From CAVYXK01 sp963708245 (lineage in GTDB: Bacteria > Pseudomonadota > Alphaproteobacteria > Acetobacterales > Acetobacteraceae): a stretch of 64,000 nucleotides of DNA. The stretch spans positions 4,402,001 through 4,466,000 of the forward strand of contig OY970201.1 of the NCBI GenBank assembly GCA_963708245.1, written 5' to 3'. Below are positions 34,949 through 42,712 of the stretch, in pieces. The notes beneath the pieces are model-generated. The model was given only the letters and a program-made list of their open reading frames with translations. It searched no databases and was not told where the DNA came from. Each line of letters opens with the position of its first letter. The stretch's first letter is position 1. The translations under genes were made by a program, and so were the position numbers.

Positions 34949-35367
34949 GCGTCTATCTCGACGCGAGCATCCTCGTCGCACTGTTTACGGCCGACCCACT
35001 CTCCCCCCGCGCTGATCGTTTCCTCCGCCAGCTCACGTCGAGCATAGTGGTCAGCGATTTTGCGGCCGCCGAGTTTGTCTCCGCTCTGGCGAAGCTCATC
35101 AGGATGCACGAAATCAGTCGTCAGGTGGCGCAACTGTGCCTTTCCGACTTCGACATCTGGACGAACCGCAACGCGCAGCGTGCTGACAGCGCGGCGGCTG
35201 ACGTCAAAGCCGCCGATCTGTTTCTCCGACGGCTGGACCTTCCACTGCGCACTCCAGACGCCTTGAACATAGCGATCGCTCAGCGGATCGGGGCTACGCT
35301 CGCGACTTTCGATACCAAAATGGCGATGTGCGCGCGTGCGCTCGGCTGCCATGTCGTCACCGGCTAG
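34945..35367 (+). CDS. VapC-like PIN-domain toxin (ribonuclease)
   Basis: 140 aa from a GTG. PIN-domain acidic residues are visible: Asp in VYLDASILVALF (about 6), Glu in SDFAAAEFVSAL (about 43), Asp in LRTPDALNIAIAQ (about 104) and Asp in LATFDTKMAMCARALG (about 123). PIN toxins cleave tRNA or rRNA and stop growth until the antitoxin returns. The gene's end overlaps the convergent rlmN end by 4 bp. Confidence 0.92.
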   Translation: MSVYLDASILVALFTADPLSPRADRFLRQLTSSIVVSDFAAAEFVSALAKLIRMHEISRQVAQLCLSDFDIWTNRNAQRADSAAADVKAADLFLRRLDLPLRTPDALNIAIAQRIGATLATFDTKMAMCARALGCHVVTG

Positions 35368-36539
35368 ACCCGAAGAGCGCTCCGCCGGCTCTCCGTCCGC
35401 AATTGCCCGCACGCCGCCAGGATGTCGCGCCCGCGTGGCGTCCGTACCGGCGAGGCGAATCCCGCCTCCATCATGACCACCGCGAACCGCTCGATCGCCG
35501 CAGTGCTACTGGTCTCGAAACGGCTGCCAGGCCACGGATTGAACGGAATCAGATTGATCTTTGCCGGGATTCCGGCGATCAGCCGCACCAATTCACGCGC
35601 GTCGGCCACACTATCGTTGACGCCCTTCAGCATCACGTATTCGAACGTGATCCGCCGTGCGTTCGAAGCACCTGGATAGCGACGGCAGGCGGCGATCAGC
35701 TCTTCCAGTGGATACTTGCGATTGAGCGGCACCAGCTCGTCGCGCAGATCGTTCCGCACCGCATGCAGCGAGACCGCGAGGTTCACGCCCAACTCCGTCC
35801 CCGCACGGTCCATCATCGGCACCACGCCGGAGGTCGAGAGCGTGATCCGCCGGCGTGACAAAGCGATGCCTTCCCCATCCATGGCGATGGTCATCGCTTT
35901 TGCGACATTGGCATAGTTGTACAGCGGCTCGCCCATGCCCATCAGCACGATGGTCGAGAGCAGCCGCGGCGTTTCTCCTTTCGGGCTCGGCCATTCGCCA
36001 TAGGCATCGCGCGCTGCCATGAACTGGCCAACGATCTCCGCCGCGCCCAGGTTGCGCGTCAAAAGTTGCGTGCCGGTGTGGCAGAATCGGCAAGAGAGGG
36101 TGCAGCCCACTTGCGAAGAAAGGCAGACTGCGCCGCGATCCTCGTGTGGGTCCGGGATATAGACCGTCTCAGCCTCTTGCCCGTCGCGGAAGCGGAACAG
36201 GAATTTCCGGGTCGCATCGGTGCTGGTCTGCACCGACTTTGCCTCCGGCCGGCCGATCACGAATCGCTCAGCAAGTTTCTGTTGCAACGGCCGTGCAATC
36301 GAGGACATGCGCGCAAAATCGGTCTCGCCGCGATGATAAATCCAGTGCCAGAGCTGGCGGGCGCGGAACGGTGCCTCGCCGATCGCCGCCATCTCCTCGG
36401 CCAGTTCGGCACGCGACAGGCCGACCAGCTCGCGCCGTCCGTCGGCAAGCACTGCCGGCGGCGGATCGAACAAAGCGGACTTGGCCAGGACGCGCGCCCG
36501 CTCGGCCTCGGTCAGATCAGTGGTTTGCGCGGGTCTCAA
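35364..36539 (-). CDS. rlmN: 23S rRNA (adenine2503-C2)/tRNA methyltransferase RlmN
   Basis: 391 aa from a TTG at 36539. Radical-SAM cluster motif in SSQVGCTLSCRFCHTGTQ (CxxxCxxC), GMGEPLYNYANVAKAM for SAM, and the conserved LNRKYPLEELIAACR region; a second Cys used in the covalent intermediate lies near the end (RDILAACGQLR). It methylates A2503 of 23S rRNA and A37 of some tRNAs. Its start overlaps the stop of the upstream IalB-like gene, so they are co-transcribed. Confidence 0.95.
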   Translation of the reverse strand: MRPAQTTDLTEAERARVLAKSALFDPPPAVLADGRRELVGLSRAELAEEMAAIGEAPFRARQLWHWIYHRGETDFARMSSIARPLQQKLAERFVIGRPEAKSVQTSTDATRKFLFRFRDGQEAETVYIPDPHEDRGAVCLSSQVGCTLSCRFCHTGTQLLTRNLGAAEIVGQFMAARDAYGEWPSPKGETPRLLSTIVLMGMGEPLYNYANVAKAMTIAMDGEGIALSRRRITLSTSGVVPMMDRAGTELGVNLAVSLHAVRNDLRDELVPLNRKYPLEELIAACRRYPGASNARRITFEYVMLKGVNDSVADARELVRLIAGIPAKINLIPFNPWPGSRFETSSTAAIERFAVVMMEAGFASPVRTPRGRDILAACGQLRTESRRSALRV

Positions 36540-37069
36540 TGGGGCGGACAGGCTTTCTCGACGGCATCGTGTGCCAGGGTGAATCCAGCCAGGTTGAAGG
36601 TCAGCGTCGTCTCCGCGCCATGTGCCGCGGGGGCCCGCGCCACCGCCGTCAGCCCGCGCGAAAACGCCGCGGTCGCGGCATTGTTGTCGCGCGCGAAGGC
36701 ATCGTGCCCCGAAGTGTAGAAGTCCAGGCCGGCCTGATCGACTTGCACAGTCATCTCAGCGTCCTTGGGATAGGTCGGGCCGCCGCCGATCGCCACCTGG
36801 TTGCGTCCGCTTGGCCGGTCCGTCACGCTGAGAACGGGGCCGGTGCCGGTGGCCGGATCCTCGTTGCCGGCGCGGGTGAAGGCGTAGCAGATTTCGTGGC
36901 CATTCTCGGAATAGGTCGCCGCGATCCAGTTCTGGAACCGCCCCAGCTCCTTGGGAGCCGTACTTCCCGCAGCAGCAGGCGTCGGCGTTGAGGACTTCGG
37001 CGCTGCGGCGGCGGGAATCGCCATCAGGGCCAGCGACAGGCCCAGGAAACAGACTGACGTGATGTGCAT
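36536..37069 (-). CDS. invasion-associated locus B (IalB)-like secreted protein
   Basis: 177 aa from the ATG at 37069. A signal peptide (HITSVCFLGLSLALMAIPAAAA) precedes a Pro/Ala linker and the IalB-like domain with FQNWIAATYSENGHEICYAF, SVTDRPSGRNQVAIGGGPTY and a terminal Cys. Named after the Bartonella invasion locus, these periplasmic proteins are widespread in non-pathogenic alphaproteobacteria and have no settled function. It precedes rlmN by a 4-bp overlap. Confidence 0.8.
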   Translation of the reverse strand: MHITSVCFLGLSLALMAIPAAAAPKSSTPTPAAAGSTAPKELGRFQNWIAATYSENGHEICYAFTRAGNEDPATGTGPVLSVTDRPSGRNQVAIGGGPTYPKDAEMTVQVDQAGLDFYTSGHDAFARDNNAATAAFSRGLTAVARAPAAHGAETTLTFNLAGFTLAHDAVEKACPPH

Positions 37070-37117
37070 GAACCGGAGAAATACGGCGGCTGCTGGCGGG
37101 CGACAAGCCGCACCCAA

Positions 37118-37695
37118 TCATGTCTGATCCGCCATTGCCAGCCAATCCGGCACATTGCGACGGAACCGCGGCGCCCCGTGGCGCGCGGGCGCCGGCAACG
37201 CTTGCGGCGGGTGAAGGCTGCCGACCGGCCGCTCGGCAACCGCCCGTGCTGCAGCAGCCGGTCGCAGAGAACCAGCGCACCGGTCACCGCGAGGTTCAGC
37301 GCAAATCGCGTCGGAATCCGCACCACGTGGCGGCAACGGTTTAGCAAAGCCGGCGATAGTCCAGCCCGCTCGGGTCCCAGCACATACGCCGCGTTCGGCG
37401 GATGGCGGAAGGATGGTAGGTCGGTCGCGCCTTCCAGGAGTTCGACGCCGACCAGGATGCAGCCCGCCGGCAACCCCAGTGCCGCGACATTCGGGAAGCG
37501 CCAGAGGGGCACCTGAGCCGGCGTGTCGGCGGTATCGGCCTCTTTGCCAATGCGTGCATCCCATCCGGCGTTGATCGTGAAGCAGAACGCCGCGCCGAAC
37601 GCGTGAGCCGTACGCAACAGCGCGCCGACATTGGCGGATTTCGAGACTCCCTCGACCCCAATCCCGAAATAGCCGCGACTTCTGGCCTCCGCCAT
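37118..37695 (-). CDS. SpoU/TrmH-family RNA methyltransferase, 3' end frameshifted
   Basis: Start ATG at 37695 (MAEARSRGYFGIGVEGVSKS). The SPOUT fold is clear: SANVGALLRTAHAFGAAFCF, AYVLGPERAGLSPALLNRC (motif 2) and RIPTRFALNLAVTGALVL (motif 3). After LLQHGR the reading must gain one base near 37245 to continue as VAERPVGSLHPPQALPAPAR and NVPDWLAMADQT with a stop at 37118; uncorrected it runs on to 37024 into the IalB-like gene. The corrected end leaves a normal gap to the next start, supporting the correction. It would 2'-O-methylate tRNA or rRNA. Confidence 0.8.
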
Positions 37696-37718
37696 GCCAG
37701 CCGGTCTATGCCTCGCCG

Positions 37719-38964
37719 ATGACCGACGCAACCGACGCCCTGCTCGCCGCCCAGTACCGAGGTGCTGCCTTATCCGCCGCGCGACCCGCGCGACGAGGCG
37801 AAGAAGCTGATCATCGGCAGCCCCGGCCATCTGCACGAGATCGACCACTGGATCTTTGGCGCGCGCCGTCCGGCAAGTCAGCCGCTCAACGCCCTGATCG
37901 CCGGGGGTGGTACCGGTGACGCAACGATCATGCTGGCGCAGCAGCTCGCCACGGCCGACCGGCCCGGCACCGTCACATGGCTGGATCGGTCCGCCGCCTC
38001 GTTGCGTGTGGCGCAGGCGCGTGCAGCCGCCCGTCGATTAACCAACATCGTCTGGGAGCAGCGCTCGCTGCTGGATCTGCCCAATTCGGCGCTTGGCCCG
38101 TTCGACTACATCGATTGCTGCGGCGTGCTTCACCACCTGCCGGATCCAGCCGAGGGGTTGCGCGCGTTGCTCTCGGTGCTGGCGCCAGGTGGCGGCCTCG
38201 GCTTGATGGTATACGCGCCGCACGGGCGGACCGGAGTTTATATGGTGCAGGACGCACTGCGCCTGCTGGCACCTCCGGAACGGCCGATCGCCGCGCGCCT
38301 CGACACCGCGCGGCGCGTGCTCCGGCACCTGCCGGATACCGCGTGGTTTCGCTTCAACCAGCATGTGCGGGATCATGTCATCGGCGGCGATGCCGGCGTG
38401 TTCGATCTGTTGCTTAATCCGCGCGACCACGCTTTCACCGTACCGGAACTGGCTGCGTTGCTGGCAGGCGCTGGGCTGGAGCCGGTGTGCTGGGTCGAGC
38501 CGGTGCGCTACGATCCTATGCTGTTGCTGCCCGACCCGCGGCTGCGGGCGCGGGCCGAGTTGCTCGACCCGCTCGCCCGCGCGGCACTCGCCGAGGCGCT
38601 TGCCGGCAACATCAGCGTGCACGTCGTCTATTGCGTCCGTAGCGGCCAGCTGCCGGCATGTGCCGATCCGATGGACCCCGTTGTCGTGCCGACCACGCGC
38701 GAGGGGAGCGGGGCGGACATCGCCCGCTTCATCCAAGCCGACGGCACGCTGACGATGGTGCTCGACGGGCTTCGGCTGCCGCAGCCGGTGCCGCCGATGG
38801 CCGCTGCGATCCTCGGATTAATCGATGGCCGGCGCAGTGTGGGCGAGATCGAGGCGGCGCTGCTGGCTCGAGGTGCCAGCCGCGAGGTGTTCGCCCGAGA
38901 ATGGCGCACCACCTTTGCCTCGTTCGAGCACGCGAACCGGCTGTTCCTCTTGGCGCCACCGTGA
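37719..38964 (+). CDS. SAM-dependent methyltransferase, N-terminus frameshifted
   Basis: The natural start is the ATG at 37719 (MTDATDALLAAQYR). One extra G near 37761 shifts the frame; without it the protein continues VLPYPPRDPRDEAKKLIIG, matching the opening I recall for this family. As it stands, translation could restart at GTG 37762 (400 aa). Motif I is NALIAGGGTGDATIMLAQQL, then IDCCGVLHHLPDPAEGLRAL. The last third (about 320-400, GTLTMVLDGLRLPQPVPPMA) resembles a winged-helix/PqqD-like tail. The substrate is unknown. Confidence 0.78.
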
Positions 38965-39005
38965 GCGCGGACGGATCGCACGGAAAAGACCGGCAGGAGC
39001 TACGC

Positions 39006-40211
39006 ATGATCAGCGTCGAGGAAGCCCGGCAGCGGATCCTGACAGAGTTGCGTCCCACCACGGCCGAGGTCGTTGCGTTGGCAGACGCGTGGGGACGGGT
39101 CACGGCCACGCCGGTGATCGCCCGGCTGACCCAGCCGCCAGCAGATGTCTCGGCAATGGACGGCTACGCGCTTCGTGCCAGCGACGGCGCCGAGGGCGCG
39201 GTCCTGCGCGTGATCGGCAGCGCCCCAGCGGGACATCCGTTCGACGGCTGTGTCGGTCCCGGCGAGGCGGTGCGCATCTTCACCGGCAGCATAGTGCCGG
39301 TGGGAGCAGAAGCAATCCTGCTGCAGGAGGACGCAACACGCACGGGTGAGACGGTGCAGGTGAATGAGACGGTGCGCGCGGGCCGCCACATCCGCCGCGC
39401 CGGCCAGGACTTTGCCGCCGGCGACGTGGTGGTGCCTGTCGGTCGCCGACTGACTGCACGCGACGTCGGCTTGGCGGCCGCCGCCAACCATCCGTGGCTC
39501 ACCGTCCACCGCCGCCCGCGCATCGCGGTACTGGCGACCGGCGATGAGATCGCGCTGCCCGGCGAACCGCTGCCGCCGGGCGGCATCGTCAGCTCGAACT
39601 CCCATGCGCTGGCAGCCCTGGTGCGCGCCGCCGGGGGCGAGCCGATGGTGCTGCCGGTGGCGCGGGACGACCTCGCCGCAATCGCCGCGGTGGCCGATGC
39701 CGCCGCCGGCGCCGACATGTTGCTGACCACGGGCGGTGCCAGTGTGGGAGACCACGACCTGGTCATTGAGGGGCTGACATCGCGTGGCCTGGAGGTGGAT
39801 TTCTGGAAGATCGCGATGCGGCCAGGTAAGCCGCTGGTGTTTGGCCGGCTCGGGCCGGTGCTGGTGATCGGGCTGCCAGGCAACCCCGTCTCCGCCCTGA
39901 TTTGCGCGATCCTGTTCGTGTTGCCAGCGCTCGCCCGCATGTTGGGCCTCCCCGACGAGCGACCCCCGGTGAGCGCGGCAGTGCTTGGCAACGCCTTGGG
40001 GCCAAACGACGGGCGGGCCGATTATCTGCGGGCCACTCTCGTCCGAGGTCCGGCGGGGGAGCTGGTGGCCACCCCGTTCCCGGTGCAGGATTCGGCGATG
40101 CTGCGTCGTTTGGCGCTGGCCGACGCACTGATCCTGCGGGCGCCGCACGCGCCGGCGCTACCCGAGGGAGCGCCGGTCGAAGTGATTCGACTCAATTCGC
40201 TCGGCCTGTGA
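39006..40211 (+). CDS. moeA: molybdopterin molybdenumtransferase MoeA
   Basis: 401 aa, ATG after GGCAGGAG. Motifs: QPPADVSAMDGYALRASDG, GEAVRIFTGSIVPVGAEAIL, IAVLATGDEIALPGEPL, LLTTGGASVGDHDLVIEGL and IGLPGNPVSALICAILF; these define the MPT-binding and molybdate-insertion domains. It inserts molybdenum into adenylylated molybdopterin. lexA follows 166 bases downstream with its own SOS box. Confidence 0.95.
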   Translation: MISVEEARQRILTELRPTTAEVVALADAWGRVTATPVIARLTQPPADVSAMDGYALRASDGAEGAVLRVIGSAPAGHPFDGCVGPGEAVRIFTGSIVPVGAEAILLQEDATRTGETVQVNETVRAGRHIRRAGQDFAAGDVVVPVGRRLTARDVGLAAAANHPWLTVHRRPRIAVLATGDEIALPGEPLPPGGIVSSNSHALAALVRAAGGEPMVLPVARDDLAAIAAVADAAAGADMLLTTGGASVGDHDLVIEGLTSRGLEVDFWKIAMRPGKPLVFGRLGPVLVIGLPGNPVSALICAILFVLPALARMLGLPDERPPVSAAVLGNALGPNDGRADYLRATLVRGPAGELVATPFPVQDSAMLRRLALADALILRAPHAPALPEGAPVEVIRLNSLGL

Positions 40212-40257
40212 AGCCGATTTCTCAACCTTCTCGCGGCTAAGCTTGACGGCGCGGCGC

Positions 40258-40272
40258 GAACCAACATAGAAC
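40258..40272 (+). promoter_or_regulatory. alphaproteobacterial LexA box
   Basis: GAAC-CAACATA-GAAC, which on the other strand is GTTC-N7-GTTC, the direct-repeat operator known for alphaproteobacterial LexA. It lies about 105 bases ahead of the lexA ATG, consistent with autorepression. Confidence 0.8.
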
Positions 40273-40377
40273 GGCGTTTGTCGTTGCCCATTTGTTCCAA
40301 GGGTCCCGGCGTCTGTTTCGGCCGTTCGGGTCCTTCGGTTCGTCCGCGCGTCCTAAGCGAGGGGATCTTCGCCCACC

Positions 40378-41100
40378 ATGCTGACCCGCAAGCAACACCA
40401 ATTGCTCGTCTTTATCGACCGGCACCTGAAGCAGACCGGCTTCTCACCGAGCTTCGAAGAGATGAAGGAGGCGCTGGACCTGAAGTCGAAATCGGGCATC
40501 CACCGCCTGATCTCGGCACTGGAGGAACGCGGCTTCCTGCAGCGCCGGCACCACCGGGCACGGGCGCTCGAGGTGATAAGGCTACCAGACGACATGCAGG
40601 CGCGCGCCGCGCAGGCCGAGAGCAGCGGGGAAAGGGCGGTGGCCGGTTTTGCGCCCAACGTAATCCGCGGCGATTTCTCCGCGCGGCTTCCAGGCGTACG
40701 CACGGCAAACGACGCGGCGGCAGTGCAGATGCCGATGTACGGCCGGATCGCCGCCGGCCTGCCGATTGAGGCGCTACGCGACAGCGGCACGCTGATCGAT
40801 GTGCCGATGGCGTTGCTCAGCAGCGGCGAGCATTACGCGCTGGAAGTGGCTGGGGACTCCATGGTGGATGCTGGGATCTTCGACGGCGATACAGTGATCA
40901 TCCGAAAGGAGGAGACGGCGGAGAACGGCCAGATTGTCGTAGCGCTGGTGGATGAGATGGAGGTGACCCTGAAGCGCCTGCGCCGCCGTGGGAATTCGAT
41001 CGCATTGGAGCCGGCAAATCCCCGCCACGAAACACGGATTTTCCCGAGCGACCGGGTGCGTGTGCAAGGCCGGCTGGTGGCGCTGCTCCGGCGGTATTGA
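40378..41100 (+). CDS. lexA: SOS repressor LexA
   Basis: 240 aa, ATG start. An N-terminal winged helix (MLTRKQHQLLVFIDRHLKQT, FEEMKEALDLKSKSGIHRLI) precedes the S24 peptidase-like domain: the Ala-Gly cleavage site in GRIAAGLPIEA, the catalytic Ser in EVAGDSMVDAGIFDGD and the Lys in DEMEVTLKRLRRR. It represses DNA-damage genes and self-cleaves with RecA. The upstream GTTC-N7-GTTC box fits autoregulation. Confidence 0.97.
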   Translation: MLTRKQHQLLVFIDRHLKQTGFSPSFEEMKEALDLKSKSGIHRLISALEERGFLQRRHHRARALEVIRLPDDMQARAAQAESSGERAVAGFAPNVIRGDFSARLPGVRTANDAAAVQMPMYGRIAAGLPIEALRDSGTLIDVPMALLSSGEHYALEVAGDSMVDAGIFDGDTVIIRKEETAENGQIVVALVDEMEVTLKRLRRRGNSIALEPANPRHETRIFPSDRVRVQGRLVALLRRY

Positions 41101-41130
41101 AGCGGGCGCGGCCGCACGGGACGGGCGTCA

Positions 41131-41154
41131 TCTCCCTTTACCGCCTTCGGGAGA
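41131..41154. repeat. REP-like hairpin after lexA
   Basis: TCTCCC and GGGAGA arms, followed by GGCAAGGGTGGGG, of the same type as the palindromes at 7783, 25131 and 32276. It lies 30 bases past the lexA stop and just before the 17-bp sequence used as target by the tandem insertion elements; it could serve as the lexA terminator. Confidence 0.5.
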
Positions 41155-41167
41155 GGCAAGGGTGGGG

Positions 41168-41184
41168 CGCGCGGCTATGGCAAG
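41168..41184. repeat. 17-bp target-site duplication, copy 1
   Basis: CGCGCGGCTATGGCAAG directly before the first tandem insertion element; identical copies lie between and after the two elements. Confidence 0.85.
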
Positions 41185-42695
41185 TGTCGATAGCTAATTA
41201 AGTTGTCCGGTTTACGTAGCACATCAGTTGTCCGCTTGTTTCCGGTCCGTTCCCAAGAGGCAGGGACAGAACGGCGGCCGTTCTGGCGGCAGGTCAGGCG
41301 GGCCGTTGGCTGGTGACGGGCGCGTCTTCTTCAACTCATGAAATCAATTTCCTTCTTTTGCTGATGCGCCTGTGGAGTTGTGGGCAACGCTCTTCCGTTG
41401 CCCACAAATCCACAGGCGAGCCGGACCCAAGCGCGATCATGCCGCCGCGTCCAACGCCGCCATCCGCAGCGCCCCCTGCGCGTCATAGCGTCCCAGGCAG
41501 CGCGGGCCGTGGAACACCGCGTGGCTCCCGTCGTGATATTGCCGCACCTTCACCCGCGCCTTCACGAAATGAGCACGCAGCGGCGACGGTGGTATCTGCA
41601 GCTTCATCCGTCGCCACGAAACCGTGTTGTCGCGGTCCACCTGGCGCTCCTCCTGGATACACAGAATTTCCCGCAGATCGACACCAGCAACGGCGACGAA
41701 AGCCGATCCCTCCTGCTCCGCCTTCACCGCAAACTGCGCGTTGTGCGCCGGCAGGTAGCAATCCCGAATGAACCGGTTGGCCTCCGCAACCGTCGTGATC
41801 CCAGCCAGCGCCAGCTCCTTGACCAGGCGATCCTGTAACGTCTGAAACAGCCGCTCCGAACGACCACGGGCCTGCGGTGAGTAGGCCGCAATGTGCTCCA
41901 CGCCCAAATGCGCCAGCGCCCGCCCAACCTGTGTCGGCCGCTTCCGGTCAACCGGGCCGCCAAACTCCGGCGTCACGAAGTAGTGGCTGCCCCGATCCGT
42001 ATAGAGGCTCAGCGGCAGGCCATGCGCGCCAAACACCTCCAGCAGAGCCTGGAACGTCAATTCCGTGCCTTCCTCCGCTACCAAAAACCCCGAGTAGATC
42101 ACGTTCGTCGCGTCGTCCATCGTCACTATCAGGTCCAGCGTCTCCCGCCCCGCCAGCCATTCATGGCGCGACCCATCCTGATGAAGCATCATTCCAGGCA
42201 ACGGCCGTCGCGGCCGCTTGCGCCGGTGTGCGCCGCGCCCCGCGGCGCGCTCCAGAAGCCCCTTCGATTGCAGGAACGCCTTGGTCCACGTGTAGCCCCA
42301 GCGGAAACCGTGGCGGCCCACCAAGTGCTCGTGAAAGTGCTTCGCCGTGAACCCGCTGTAACGCATACGATACAGCCGCTCGACCTCCTCCTCCCGGTCG
42401 ACCGGAACCCGCTTCCCAGACGCCCGACCAAGCCGCCGGTCCAGAAGACCGGCCGCCCCGCACTCTTCGTAGCGCTGTTGCCAACGACGGAATGTCCGCT
42501 CGCTGATCCCAAGCAGCTCCGCCGCTTCGCACTGGTTGAGTTCGCTCGCTTCATACCGCTCCAGCACGCTCCCGAACTTGATCACTCGCACACCCTGAAG
42601 GGCTTCCGACCGGCGCATCCGGGCTCCCAAAAGGAACCATCATCACCGGACAGATCGTGCGCTACCTAAACCGGACATACCGTGTGCTACCGACA
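41185..42695 (-). mobile_element. ISNCY/IS1202-like insertion sequence, copy 1 (1511 bp)
   Basis: Starts TGTCGATAGC and ends GCTACCGACA. Both ends carry inner repeats of TGTCCGGTTTA (left TGTCCGGTTTACGTAGCACA; right end read inward TGTCCGGTTTAGGTAGCGCA), probably transposase-binding sites. One transposase gene fills most of it, and a long hairpin (41367-41418, CGCCTGTGGA paired with TCCACAGGCG) follows that gene as a terminator. The 17-bp target duplication fits the subgroup of IS1202-type elements described with 15-18 bp duplications, as I recall it. Confidence 0.88.
41437..42630 (-). CDS. ISNCY/IS1202-like DDE transposase, copy 1
   Basis: 397 aa, ATG start. An N-terminal helix-turn-helix (LNQCEAAELLGISERTFRRW, about 32-52) is followed by a second HTH-like region and an RNase-H fold with the acidic triad Asp in MLHQDGSRHEW (about 152), Asp in SLYTDRGSHYFV (about 211) and Glu in RGRSERLFQTLQDRL (about 261). 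It would cut and join the element ends. It differs from copy 2 at two residues noticed: Gly (here) versus Arg in LLERAAxRGAHRR and Phe versus Ser in FVTPExGG. Confidence 0.92.
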   Translation of the reverse strand: MGARMRRSEALQGVRVIKFGSVLERYEASELNQCEAAELLGISERTFRRWQQRYEECGAAGLLDRRLGRASGKRVPVDREEEVERLYRMRYSGFTAKHFHEHLVGRHGFRWGYTWTKAFLQSKGLLERAAGRGAHRRKRPRRPLPGMMLHQDGSRHEWLAGRETLDLIVTMDDATNVIYSGFLVAEEGTELTFQALLEVFGAHGLPLSLYTDRGSHYFVTPEFGGPVDRKRPTQVGRALAHLGVEHIAAYSPQARGRSERLFQTLQDRLVKELALAGITTVAEANRFIRDCYLPAHNAQFAVKAEQEGSAFVAVAGVDLREILCIQEERQVDRDNTVSWRRMKLQIPPSPLRAHFVKARVKVRQYHDGSHAVFHGPRCLGRYDAQGALRMAALDAAA

Positions 42696-42712
42696 CGCGC
42701 GGCTATGGCAAG
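42696..42712. repeat. 17-bp target-site duplication, copy 2
   Basis: CGCGCGGCTATGGCAAG between the two tandem elements; it ends one element and starts the next. Confidence 0.85.
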
